NCBI RefSeq assembly: GCF_000708595.2
Contig: NZ_JARP01000001.1
Location: forward strand, 1,302,001 to 1,366,000
Reading direction: 5' to 3'
Origin: Flavobacterium sp. KJJ
GTDB lineage: Bacteria > Bacteroidota > Bacteroidia > Flavobacteriales > Flavobacteriaceae
Length of the DNA: 64,000 nucleotides
Under the pieces are notes generated by a model. That model was not told the DNA's origin. It was given only the letters and a program-made list of their open reading frames with translations, and ran no database searches. Of the stretch, positions 44,078 to 53,060 are shown piece by piece. Position 1 is the stretch's first letter; every line of letters starts with the position of its first letter. A program made the translations under genes and the position numbers.

Positions 44078-44695
44078 CTACAATCGATTATATTTTATAT
44101 TCTCCATAATCTCAAGCAATTCCTGCTGCACTGAAATTCCTTTATCGGCCAAATACCATAATTGCAGATCTGTTTTGATTTTTTCATCAATTACACCAAA
44201 TTCTTTTTTATAATTTGTCATTAATTCAGTTGCACCTTTTGGTCTTGGTCCCCAATCTGCACGAACAATTCCGGCTTCTTTACAAATTACAATAACTTTT
44301 GGAATTGCTCTTCCGCCATTCGTTAAATATTGACTCATTAAATCATCATTTTGGTCACGAAGCACAATTTGAAGATCAATTTTTTTATTTGATTCAATAG
44401 CCATCTTATTAAGGATAGGAAGTATTTGCGCAGCATCGCCGCACCAGCCTTCAGAAATTACTAACCAAATAAAATGGTTGTCTAATTTTTGAAGCTTCTC
44501 GATTGTTTCTTCTGAAATTTTAATCGTTTTTTCAAGCCGATTCATTCGAGCTTCATTCAAACTCGTATAATGAGTCAAACTTTCAGATTGAGTATCTCCT
44601 GTCGATTTTCCTTCTGACAATAAATCGGTAACTAATTTTCTATATTCTGCATAAGAATAACTATTGAATAATGCTTTAGCAACAATACTTTTCAT
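44078..44695 (-). CDS. Thioredoxin-fold protein with CGDA active site
   Basis: The 205-residue protein has a helical N-terminal part (about 1-65) and a thioredoxin-like domain with SEGWCGDAAQILPIL (80-94). The usual CxxC is CGDA: Cys85 is kept but the second cysteine is Ala88. This resembles the Thioredoxin_9 family as I recall; a single-cysteine site would fit a peroxiredoxin-like or glutaredoxin-like (monothiol) role or thiol binding, not disulfide reduction. There is no signal peptide, so it is cytoplasmic. It is divergent from pyrH and has no operon partner. Confidence 0.85.
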   Translation of the reverse strand: MKSIVAKALFNSYSYAEYRKLVTDLLSEGKSTGDTQSESLTHYTSLNEARMNRLEKTIKISEETIEKLQKLDNHFIWLVISEGWCGDAAQILPILNKMAIESNKKIDLQIVLRDQNDDLMSQYLTNGGRAIPKVIVICKEAGIVRADWGPRPKGATELMTNYKKEFGVIDEKIKTDLQLWYLADKGISVQQELLEIMENIKYNRL

Positions 44696-44856
44696 ATTTA
44701 CTTCGTTTTGGTTCTATAAAAATAATCATTTTAAGAAGATGCGAGTATGACTTTTATCACATTAGACCGAAATTAATACCAAAAGTCTGTTTAAATTTAA
44801 ACACAAAAGAGCTATTAATTTTTTGTAAACATTATTTTTAAAAATCAGAATATGTC

Positions 44857-44864
44857 TATATTTG
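44857..44864 (+). promoter_or_regulatory. -7 element of pyrH
   Basis: TATATTTG lies 22 bp before the pyrH ATG. The nearest TTG is 31 bp upstream, too far for a standard -33. Confidence 0.6.
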
Positions 44865-44886
44865 CACAAATTAACGCAACACAAAC

Positions 44887-45594
44887 ATGAAATATAAAAG
44901 AATTCTTCTAAAACTTAGCGGCGAGGCCTTAATGGGTGATTTACAATACGGAATTGACCCTAAAAGATTAGCCGAATATGCTGACGAAATTAAGCAGATT
45001 CATAGTAAAGGAGTAGAAATTGCTATTGTTATTGGAGGAGGAAATATTTTTAGAGGCGTTGCGGGTGCAAGTGCCGGTATGGATAGAGTACAAGGTGATT
45101 ATATGGGAATGCTTGCCACTGTAATTAACGGAATGGCTTTGCAAGGTGCGCTTGAAGACAAAGGAATGAAAACGCGTTTGCAGACTGCTTTGAAAATGGA
45201 ATCTATTGCTGAACCTTACATTAAAAGAAGAGCAGATCGTCATCTTGAAAAAGGAAGAATTGTAATTTTTGGAGCCGGAACCGGAAATCCATATTTCACA
45301 ACTGATACTGCAGCTGTTTTAAGAGGAATCGAAATTAATGCTGATGTTATCTTAAAAGGAACTCGCGTTGATGGTGTTTATGATTCTGATCCTGAAAAAA
45401 ATGCTTCGGCAGTAAAATTCGATATGATTTCGTTTGATGATGTTCTTAAAAAAGGACTAAACGTTATGGATACAACGGCTTTTACTTTAAGCCAGGAAAA
45501 TAAATTGCCAATCGTTGTTTTTGATATGAACAAAATTGGAAATTTATTGAAAATTTGTGAAGGAGAAAATATTGGAACTGTAGTAAATGTTTAG
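44887..45594 (+). CDS. pyrH: UMP kinase
   Basis: This 235-residue hexameric enzyme phosphorylates UMP to UDP in pyrimidine synthesis. Motifs: [10 protein letters not shown] (residues 9-18), the GGGNIFRG loop, and [12 protein letters not shown]. It is followed by frr, as in many bacteria, with a gap of 174 bp that contains an inverted repeat. Length and motifs match the family. Confidence 0.96.
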   Translation: MKYKRILLKLSGEALMGDLQYGIDPKRLAEYADEIKQIHSKGVEIAIVIGGGNIFRGVAGASAGMDRVQGDYMGMLATVINGMALQGALEDKGMKTRLQTALKMESIAEPYIKRRADRHLEKGRIVIFGAGTGNPYFTTDTAAVLRGIEINADVILKGTRVDGVYDSDPEKNASAVKFDMISFDDVLKKGLNVMDTTAFTLSQENKLPIVVFDMNKIGNLLKICEGENIGTVVNV

Positions 45595-45768
45595 ATTGTT
45601 CGATTATTCGACTTTTAGATTATTAGATTTCTCTTAATTTTTGACAATCGTTTAATATTCAAAAAAAAACAAAAATCATATTAGTTAGTAAATTAGATCC
45701 AACGATTTTTAAAATCTAAAAATCCAAACGTCTATCCCGAGGCTTCGGGACTTAAAAATCGAAAAAAA
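45595..45768. repeat. Hairpin repeats between pyrH and frr
   Basis: TTAGATTGTTCGATTATTCG and TTTTAGATTATTAGATTTC words follow the pyrH stop, with complements (AAAATCTAAAAATCC) near 45712-45726. A small perfect stem TCCCGAGG/CTTCGGGA (about 45737-45751) lies 20 bp before frr. The CCCGAGGCTTC word recurs at 57223-57235. Confidence 0.6.
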
Positions 45769-46332
45769 ATGAGTGAAGAAATAGATTTTATATTAGAAAG
45801 TACTGAGGAATCAATGAACGGTTCTATTGCGCACTTGGAAAAAGAATTTCTAAATATTCGTGCAGGAAAAGCTTCTCCAGCAATGTTGGGAAGTGTTTTT
45901 GTAGATTATTATGGTTCTGCAACACCACTTTCGCAAGTTTCAAAAATTAGTGTTCCTGATGCAAGAACAATCACGTTACAGCCTTTTGAAAAAAATATGC
46001 TTCAAGCTATTGAAAAAGCAATTATGATTGCCAACATTGGTTTTAATCCGATGAACAATGGTGACGTAATCATCATCAGCGTACCGCCTTTGACAGAAGA
46101 GCGCCGTAGAGATTTGGCGAAACAAGCAAAATCTGAAGCTGAAGATGCTAAAATTGGTGTTCGTAACGTTCGTAAAGACGCCAACTCTGATATTAAAAAA
46201 TTAGAAAAAGACGGAACTTCTGAAGATGTATGCAAATCTGCTGAAGAAGAAGTTCAAAACTTAACAAATACTTTTATCAAAAAAATCGATGAATTATTAG
46301 CTGCGAAAGAAGCTGAAATAATGAAGGTTTAA
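45769..46332 (+). CDS. frr: Ribosome recycling factor
   Basis: The 187-residue protein frees ribosomes after termination, with EF-G. It has the three-helix-bundle arrangement: NIRAGKASPAML (about 29-40), the small beta domain DYYGSATPLSQVSKISVPDAR, and PPLTEERRRDLAKQAK. Its length is the usual 185. It is probably co-transcribed with pyrH, and a strong terminator follows. Confidence 0.97.
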   Translation: MSEEIDFILESTEESMNGSIAHLEKEFLNIRAGKASPAMLGSVFVDYYGSATPLSQVSKISVPDARTITLQPFEKNMLQAIEKAIMIANIGFNPMNNGDVIIISVPPLTEERRRDLAKQAKSEAEDAKIGVRNVRKDANSDIKKLEKDGTSEDVCKSAEEEVQNLTNTFIKKIDELLAAKEAEIMKV

Positions 46333-46351
46333 TTGTATTTGATACAAAATA

Positions 46352-46389
46352 GAAATCCGTTTGGTTAAATTTACCAGACGGATTTTTTT
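46352..46389 (+). terminator. Terminator after frr
   Basis: AAATCCGTTTGGT and its near-complement ACCAGACGGATTT flank a small AT loop, followed by a T-run, 20 bp after the frr stop. Confidence 0.9.
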
Positions 46390-46449
46390 ATTCTTATTTT
46401 TGCATACCAAAATCACATTCTTTTCGTTTTTGAAACTATAACATTCTGT

Positions 46450-48942
46450 ATGAAGCTATTCTGTTTATTGACTTTGTTTTTCACGCTTTCTATTCAAGCG
46501 CAATTTCAAGTAAACGGAATTGTAACTGATTCTAACAACAAACCGTTGCCTTTTGCAACTATAACAACTTCTGACAATAACAATACTATTACAGATGTTG
46601 ACGGTAAATTTGATTTTAAAACTTCAGTAAAAATTACCAATTTTGCTGTTTCCTACATTGGTTTTGAAACTAAAATCATTGCAATTGCAGATCATAAAAA
46701 GTTTTATTCGATTTCTCTTTCTCAAAAAACAGATGATTTAAAAGAAGTTGTAATTTCTAATGAAAATCCAGCTTTAGCCATAATTAGAAAAGTCATCGCT
46801 AATAAAAACAGAAACGATCCGCAAAAAAAACTCAGCAGTTTTGAGTACAAAACCTACAACAAACTTATTGTAACTGCCAATCCAGATTCAATTGACGGCA
46901 GAATCGATTCTTCTGCAGCGTATAAAGATTTCAATAAAAAAGAAATCAATATTGATTCGTCTGATTATAAGTTTAAAGAAATAATCAGCAAACAGCATTT
47001 ATTTCAAACTGAAAAAGTTTCGCAATATCAGTTTGGAAACAACAAACTCAAAGAAACTATTTTAGGAACTAAAATAGCTGGTTTCAAACAGCCAATTTAT
47101 GAAGTGCTGGCATTTAACCTGCAGTCTATTTCAGTTTACGATTCGAAATACGAATTATTCGAAACCAAACATCAAAGCCCCATTGCAAACAACGCTTTTG
47201 ATGATTACAATTATAAACTTCTTGATACCGTAAATATAAAAGGACGAGAAACTTTTATGATTTACTTTAAAAACAAGAAAAGAAAAACAAATGCTCTTGA
47301 AGGCGTTTTATATATTGATCAGGAAAATTTTGCTGTTGCCAAAGCTGTAATGCGTATAAAAAGCGTTCTAGACATTAGCGGTGTTCATGAATTTGAATAT
47401 GTTCCGGAGGAAAAAATCTGGTTTCAGAGCAATACAACTTTTAAAATTGTCAAAGGAAAAAATGATGATGATATCAAAATATTGGGCGGTACAATCCAGT
47501 TTGACGGAGATGTTGAAGATAATTTTGAAAGAAGAAAAAAAGTAGCTTCTGATTTTACTTATCTGATTTCAGAAAGCAACAATTTTGACATTCATTATAA
47601 CACAAATCCTGCGATAAAAAATCCTGCACTCTATATTGAAATTAAAGACGATGCCAGCAAAAAACCAGAAGAATTTTGGAATGAGTACCGAAAAGAAAGT
47701 TTAGACCTAAAAAGCCAGAAAACCTATCAATTATTAGACAGTCTTTCGGTTAAGAAGAGAATAGAAAAACGTTTAGGCCTTGGGCGAAAAATCATAAATG
47801 GTTATCTGCCTATCGGACCTGTAGATCTTGACTTAAAGAAATTAATCAGCTTTAACAATTACGAAGGTTTTCGTTTAGGCGTCGGCGGTATTACTAATGA
47901 TCGTTTTTCTAAAAATTTCAGGATTGAAGGCTATACTGCATACGGAACAAAAGACGGTGTTTTTAAATACAATTTAGGCTCTGGAGTTTTGTTGGACAAA
48001 TCGACTAATACTTGGCTAAACGGATCTTATACAGATGATGTTCGAGAAATTGCGAGTACCGTTTTTGCAGTTGACAAACGTGTTTTCAAAATTTACGATC
48101 CACGGCCAATCAACATTAGTACTTTTTATAAATACATCAGCTGGAAAGCGAATATTCAAACTAAAATTATTCCGAAAACCGAAGCTGTTTTTGAGTTATC
48201 ACGAACGGATGTTGAGCCAAAATTTGATTATCTTTTTAATTTAAACGGACAGTTATATTCAAGTTATGTGATGACAACTGCCATGGCTTCGATTGTTTGG
48301 GCGCCTTTTAGCGATTTCATGCAAACGCCAACAGGAAGAACAGAATCTGACAAAAGATTTCCGAGGTTTACTTTTCAGTATACGCAATCATTGCCAAATG
48401 TTTTAGAAAACGATTTTAAATTCAGTAAAATAGATTTCAAAACAGAATATGAAAAGAAATATTTAAACGGCCAAAAAACAAGTTTACTACTACAGGGCGG
48501 TTACGCTATTGGCGATGTGCCAATAACACATTTGTACAATACAATGCCTAATAACTTAACCAAAGAAACGGTTATGCAGCGTATTACTTTTGCCGGAAGA
48601 AACAGTTTTGAAACCATGTATTTTAATGAATTTTTCTCGAGCCAATATGTGTTTTTTCAAATTAAACATGGTTTTGACCGAATTACAATTCTTAAAAAAG
48701 TCCGTCCTTCTTTAGTTTTAGTTACCAGAATGGCTTGGGGAAATATGCAAAACCCAGAACAGCATGTTGGTCCGGCATATAAAACTTTAGACAAAGGCTT
48801 CTTTGAATCTGGAATTGAATTGAATAAAATCTTTAAAGGTTTTGGTTTAGGCGGATTTTACCGTTATGGCCCAAATCAATTGTTGAAATTTGAAGACAAT
48901 ATTGCGGTTAAGATTTCGTATGTTTTGGATTTGGGACTTTAA
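46450..48942 (+). CDS. Outer-membrane protein with carboxypeptidase-like N-terminal domain (DUF5686 type)
   Basis: The 830-residue protein has a signal peptide (1-17, ending SIQAQ), a carboxypeptidase regulatory-like domain (about 20-100: GIVTDSNNKPLPFATI, TDVDGKFDFKT), a middle globular part and a large barrel-like C-terminal half ending in KISYVLDLGL. It resembles the DUF5686 family of Bacteroidetes outer-membrane proteins, whose function is unknown. It has no plug domain, so it is not a TonB receptor. It is followed by repeat DNA and a terminator. Confidence 0.82.
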   Translation: MKLFCLLTLFFTLSIQAQFQVNGIVTDSNNKPLPFATITTSDNNNTITDVDGKFDFKTSVKITNFAVSYIGFETKIIAIADHKKFYSISLSQKTDDLKEVVISNENPALAIIRKVIANKNRNDPQKKLSSFEYKTYNKLIVTANPDSIDGRIDSSAAYKDFNKKEINIDSSDYKFKEIISKQHLFQTEKVSQYQFGNNKLKETILGTKIAGFKQPIYEVLAFNLQSISVYDSKYELFETKHQSPIANNAFDDYNYKLLDTVNIKGRETFMIYFKNKKRKTNALEGVLYIDQENFAVAKAVMRIKSVLDISGVHEFEYVPEEKIWFQSNTTFKIVKGKNDDDIKILGGTIQFDGDVEDNFERRKKVASDFTYLISESNNFDIHYNTNPAIKNPALYIEIKDDASKKPEEFWNEYRKESLDLKSQKTYQLLDSLSVKKRIEKRLGLGRKIINGYLPIGPVDLDLKKLISFNNYEGFRLGVGGITNDRFSKNFRIEGYTAYGTKDGVFKYNLGSGVLLDKSTNTWLNGSYTDDVREIASTVFAVDKRVFKIYDPRPINISTFYKYISWKANIQTKIIPKTEAVFELSRTDVEPKFDYLFNLNGQLYSSYVMTTAMASIVWAPFSDFMQTPTGRTESDKRFPRFTFQYTQSLPNVLENDFKFSKIDFKTEYEKKYLNGQKTSLLLQGGYAIGDVPITHLYNTMPNNLTKETVMQRITFAGRNSFETMYFNEFFSSQYVFFQIKHGFDRITILKKVRPSLVLVTRMAWGNMQNPEQHVGPAYKTLDKGFFESGIELNKIFKGFGLGGFYRYGPNQLLKFEDNIAVKISYVLDLGL

Positions 48943-49005
48943 TACCTGAAATTCCAAACCCTGTAGGTATTAAGATAAATTCCAAATTCCAATCTTCCAC
49001 ACAAT

Positions 49006-49113
49006 CTTGTCATTTCGATCGGAGGGAGAAATCACACTAGATATTCCGGAAAAAGAATCGCCAATCTTTGTTGAGTTACGCGTGTGATTTCTCCCTCCGA
49101 TCGAAATGACAAG
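49006..49113. repeat. Covarying-arm hairpin element, copy 3
   Basis: CTTGTCATTTCGATCGGAGG with GAGAAATCACAC forms the left arm and its perfect complement (GTGTGATTTCTCCCTCCGAT, CGAAATGACAAG) the right arm. The loop, read in reverse complement, matches that of 36515-36612 (AACTCAACAAAGATTGGCGA; CCGGAATATCTAGTGTG), while the arm middle is unrelated. Confidence 0.92.
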
Positions 49114-49116
49114 AAC

Positions 49117-49161
49117 AAAAAATCCCAAACTCCAATCATAAAATTGGATTTGGGATTTTTA
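49117..49161. terminator. Bidirectional terminator, AAATCCCAAA stem
   Basis: AAAAATCCCAAACTCCAAT pairs with ATTGGATTTGGGATTTTT between the convergent DUF5686-type and antiporter genes. This word family is shared with 32765-32830 and 36716-36757. Confidence 0.85.
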
Positions 49162-49194
49162 TTGTGAGGCTTAAGAATTGCAATTTAAATCCTT

Positions 49195-51465
49195 TTATGG
49201 TTTCAAAATCAAAACTGATGGCGTATTGTTCAGCCATGTACTTTGAGATTCAATCAGCTTTTTCCAGCTGTCTAAGCTAATAATCATTAAGTTTTGGCTT
49301 TCTAAAAACTCTTTTTTAATGGTTCTATCGTGCATAATCATAATATGATTTGGAGCAATCTGTTCGATTGAACGAATCGTTTCCTGAATATCGCGTGTAC
49401 TTTTTACCTCACCGCTGGCATCAAGAACTGTAATTTGAGAGCCGTTGTTATTGATTAATTTCTTAGCATATTCAATTAAAAAAGCATCTTCCTTACTAAA
49501 AACAGGCATAAAAATCTGATTGACTTCTTCTAAATCTTTATCAATAAAAATTCCGACTGGCATTTTGCTTTTTGCAATAATGTGACGTGTTCTTTCATCA
49601 AAAGGAGAATTTTCAAACAAACCTTCTTTTCCAGTAAATTTGTCAATCAAACGATCCGGATTTACGATTCGGGTTGTAAAACCTAGAATCTTGCCCAACA
49701 AAGTTCCGTCAAAAATTGACTGACCTAAACCAACTAATAAAAGATCGTATTCACCTTGATTTGCAGTATCAATAATATCTGTATCAATATCATTGGTCAC
49801 TTTAAATACACTTATCATATTTTGATTCAAACGTTCTGACTCCTCAATAACAGGAATCAGCATTTTACGTTCATGATCTTTTACATCAAATGAATGTATT
49901 TCTGTACTTAAAGATAAATGCATCGCTGTTACGATCGAATTATCTCCTTGTTTTTTCACTAAACTGTTAGCGATTTTCAACAATTTTTTTCCTCTTTCAG
50001 GAGTAGCAAACGAAAGCAAAATTTTGTATTTGCTTTTATTTCCAATTTCTTGCGGTACTGTTGTTACTTTATCTTTAAAAATAAATCCGATGAAATCTAA
50101 AGCAGGACCCGTCATAAAAGTGGTTACTAAAGCCATAATTACCATCATAGTAAAAATTTCAGTAGAAAGAACTCCTAAATCGTAACCAATATTTAAAACT
50201 ACCAATTCCATTAAACCGCGTGTATTCATCAACGCTCCAATGGCCAAACTGTCTTTCCAGTTTTGTCCAACAAATTTTGCTGCCAATGCGCTGCCAAAGA
50301 ATTTTCCAGTTACCGCTACCGCAATAATTACTGCAGTTACTTTCCATAAATAAGGATCATTTAATAATCCGATTTGTGTACGCAAACCTGTGAAAACAAA
50401 AAACAATGGCAATAAAACGATGATCGAAACATCTTCTACTTTTTCAATAAAAATATTTCTGAATTTATTGTTTTCCGGCATAATAGCTCCCGCTAAAAAA
50501 GCTCCAAATAAAGCATGAATTCCGATTAATTCAGATGCATACGCAGAAAATAAAAGTGTTAAAAAGAAAATCGCAACAACCGGTTTATTTAAGCTTTCGC
50601 GTGTTGAATTCAAATCGCCTACACGTTTCAAAAACGGGCGAACTATTTTAAGCATTACAATTACATATAAAATAGCTAAACCTATTACATACAAAGCACT
50701 TGTAAATGAACCTGCTTTTACAATAGCAATTACAACTGCTAAAATACACCAAGCCGTGATATCGTCTGCGGCCGCACAAGTAATCGCAATAGTTCCGAGT
50801 TTTGTTTTTTGCATCCCTCGCTCTTGAACGATTCGCGCTAAAACCGGAAAAGCTGTAATACTCATCGCGATTCCCATAAACAATCCGAAAGAAGAAAACT
50901 CTACACCAACCGGCGCAAAAGTTCCGTAGATAAAATAAGCAAATGTTAATCCTAATGCAAACGGAATTACGATACTCGCATGGCTGATTACTACAGATTC
51001 ATGCGCTTTATTTTTTAGAACTTTCAAATCCAATTCCATCCCGATTACGAACATGAAAAGGATTAAACCAATCTGACTTAAGAATTGAAGATTTCCTAAA
51101 GATTCTTTTGGAAATAAAGCCGCTGAGAATTCAGGAAAATACATTCCGACCAAAGATGGCCCTAAAACAATACCTGCAATCATTTCGCCAATTACAGACG
51201 GCTGCCCTATTTTTCTGAAAACCCATCCAAATAAACGTGCCACTAAAATAATAGTCACGATTTGGGCTAATAAAATAGCTAAAGGATGCTGTAAATTTTC
51301 GACCATAGAATGAAGAAAATCATTCCAATGATTGCTTTCTATTTTTTTCTGAATGATGTCGCGTCCAACTTCTAGAGATGCGCCTTTTGAAATTATCCAA
51401 TAAATCAGAGCGCCGAAACCTCCAATAATTGTTACGTAAAACAAAGAGTTTTTTAAGTTATTCAT
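49195..51465 (-). CDS. Kef/CPA2-type cation:proton antiporter with Usp-like tail
   Basis: The 756-residue protein has a membrane domain of about 12-13 helices (about 5-465) with CPA2 features (LARLFGWVFRKIGQPSVIGE, GFVLGP-like IVLGPSLVGMYFP, AADDITAWCILA with the ion-binding aspartate pair in its fifth helix). The C-terminal half (about 480-756) resembles two universal-stress-protein lobes, probably a nucleotide-binding regulatory domain. Such proteins exchange K+ or Na+ for H+. The start at 51465 is chosen because the longer frame from 51504 adds a non-conserved basic leader. Monocistronic, 3' to the LytTR regulator. Confidence 0.9.
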   Translation of the reverse strand: MNNLKNSLFYVTIIGGFGALIYWIISKGASLEVGRDIIQKKIESNHWNDFLHSMVENLQHPLAILLAQIVTIILVARLFGWVFRKIGQPSVIGEMIAGIVLGPSLVGMYFPEFSAALFPKESLGNLQFLSQIGLILFMFVIGMELDLKVLKNKAHESVVISHASIVIPFALGLTFAYFIYGTFAPVGVEFSSFGLFMGIAMSITAFPVLARIVQERGMQKTKLGTIAITCAAADDITAWCILAVVIAIVKAGSFTSALYVIGLAILYVIVMLKIVRPFLKRVGDLNSTRESLNKPVVAIFFLTLLFSAYASELIGIHALFGAFLAGAIMPENNKFRNIFIEKVEDVSIIVLLPLFFVFTGLRTQIGLLNDPYLWKVTAVIIAVAVTGKFFGSALAAKFVGQNWKDSLAIGALMNTRGLMELVVLNIGYDLGVLSTEIFTMMVIMALVTTFMTGPALDFIGFIFKDKVTTVPQEIGNKSKYKILLSFATPERGKKLLKIANSLVKKQGDNSIVTAMHLSLSTEIHSFDVKDHERKMLIPVIEESERLNQNMISVFKVTNDIDTDIIDTANQGEYDLLLVGLGQSIFDGTLLGKILGFTTRIVNPDRLIDKFTGKEGLFENSPFDERTRHIIAKSKMPVGIFIDKDLEEVNQIFMPVFSKEDAFLIEYAKKLINNNGSQITVLDASGEVKSTRDIQETIRSIEQIAPNHIMIMHDRTIKKEFLESQNLMIISLDSWKKLIESQSTWLNNTPSVLILKP

Positions 51466-51579
51466 AACTCGTTTTTTTGATTTTAATGCTGCAAATATCA
51501 ACACTGAAAATTTAGCGATAAAGTAAATTTACTGCTAATTTTCGATCTATGTAACAAGTGGGAAAAACTTTGTAATAAG

Positions 51580-52299
51580 TTAGATTTTTACTTTTTTCAA
51601 AAAGTCAGAACGGTACGTTTCACTTAAAATCAATGTGCTGTTTTTATCATTTTTCTCTAAATGATGAAGTACAATTTCGTTGTGGTTAAAGAATTTAATG
51701 GCTTTTACCGCCACGATTTCTTTTTTGTTTACACGGCAAAAATCAGCTTCTGGCAATTCTTTCAGAAGTGTATCAAACTTAACATTCTTTAAGTTCAAAA
51801 AACTCCCATCAGAGAGCAAAACTGTTTTGTCGCGACTGTCGCTTACTGCGGTTTTGATGTAGTGAATTTGGTTAAAATACAGCAAGGTTTTTCCTTTGTC
51901 CGTATTTAATTGAATGAATTTTTTAGCAGTCTCTGGTTTGTGAAACTTCTCAAAAGCTTTTGAGATTGCTTTTTGCAGGCGTTCTAATTTTACTGGTTTT
52001 GTAATATAATCTACAGCGTCAATATTAAAAGCGTCGGCTGCATATTCTTTATATGCCGTACAAAAAATGACTAATTTGTTTTCTAACATTTCAGCCAAAT
52101 GCAAGCCATCCATTCCTGGCATTTCGATATCTGATATTAATAAATCAAAATCGAGATCCGGAATATCGGCAAGGAGTTTTTCAGGATTGTTGTACGTCTT
52201 TACAATTTCTACTTCAGGAATTTGTTCGCAAAGCATTTTCAAGTACGTTAATCCAGGCAACTCATCGTCCAGAAGCAAGCATTTCAGTTTTGTATTCAA
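51580..52299 (-). CDS. LytTR-family response regulator
   Basis: The 239-residue regulator has a receiver domain (phosphoacceptor Asp57 in LLISDIEMPGMDG, CLLLDDE start, conserved ITKPVKLERLQ) and a C-terminal LytTR DNA-binding domain (about 135-239). The start codon is TTG at 52299, inside the end of the kinase gene; no ATG occurs before the receiver's first strand. The overlap with the kinase gene is 38 bp, so the two are probably translated together. The target genes are unknown. Confidence 0.9.
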   Translation of the reverse strand: MNTKLKCLLLDDELPGLTYLKMLCEQIPEVEIVKTYNNPEKLLADIPDLDFDLLISDIEMPGMDGLHLAEMLENKLVIFCTAYKEYAADAFNIDAVDYITKPVKLERLQKAISKAFEKFHKPETAKKFIQLNTDKGKTLLYFNQIHYIKTAVSDSRDKTVLLSDGSFLNLKNVKFDTLLKELPEADFCRVNKKEIVAVKAIKFFNHNEIVLHHLEKNDKNSTLILSETYRSDFLKKVKI

Positions 52300-53023
52300 G
52301 TAAATCTATTTTAAGATGAGCGATATAAACGTCGTTTTCTACGAATTTATCAAGTTTGAAATTATTCTTATAAATAATGCGCAAGCGATGTTCTAATGTT
52401 GCGTGGCCAAAACCGCTTCGTTCTTTTTTGAGTACTTTCTTATCCGAGATTTTATTCGAAACCGTCATAAAAAAAGCATTGTCTTTAAACTCAAAAACAA
52501 CCGAAATAAAAGCATCTGCACTTTGCAAATCAGCATGTTTAAAAGCATTTTCGATTAAATCAATTGAAATTAACGGCGCTAATAATGGCTGGTCGTATAA
52601 TTTATCTTCTTTATTAATATTGGTTTTTATCTTCAGCTCAAAAAGCGGACTTATTTTGATCTTGTTTATTTCGATTAAATTCAGTGCAAAATCAATTTCT
52701 TCTTTTGCCGTGACGAATTTCTTTTTGCTTTCGTATAAAATATAATCCAAAACATTGGCTAATTTATCTAAAGCAAAATAAGTTTGATAGGCGTGTGATT
52801 GAATTGAGTTTAGAATATTCTTAAACAAATGCGGATTAAGTTTAGACTCTAAAGTTTCTAACTGCAAGTCATTTACCTTTCTCTCCAGTGCATAAAAACT
52901 CTCTTCAGCATCTTCTTTCGATTTTTTTGCCTGCATTAGTTGGTACATCATAAAGCAAATGATGACAATGAGCAACAAAAGAATTGCTAAAAAAATAAAA
53001 GTTGTGGTATTGTTGTCCTGCAT
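52262..53023 (-). CDS. LytS/YehU-type sensor histidine kinase
   Basis: The 253-residue kinase has one N-terminal membrane helix (about 9-29), a short coiled coil (about 33-58), the phosphoacceptor His65 in LESKLNPHLFKNILNSIQ (the LNPHLFKN signature of the LytS family) and a degenerate ATPase domain (about 150-240, with DLIENAFKH and the late GFGHATLEHRL). With no sensor domain outside, it probably senses through the membrane or a partner. It overlaps the downstream LytTR regulator by 38 bp, defining a two-component pair. Confidence 0.9.
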   Translation of the reverse strand: MQDNNTTTFIFLAILLLLIVIICFMMYQLMQAKKSKEDAEESFYALERKVNDLQLETLESKLNPHLFKNILNSIQSHAYQTYFALDKLANVLDYILYESKKKFVTAKEEIDFALNLIEINKIKISPLFELKIKTNINKEDKLYDQPLLAPLISIDLIENAFKHADLQSADAFISVVFEFKDNAFFMTVSNKISDKKVLKKERSGFGHATLEHRLRIIYKNNFKLDKFVENDVYIAHLKIDLLEYKTEMLASGR

Positions 53024-53060
53024 GTGACTCTTCTATTATTATAAAATATCTAATTATAAA

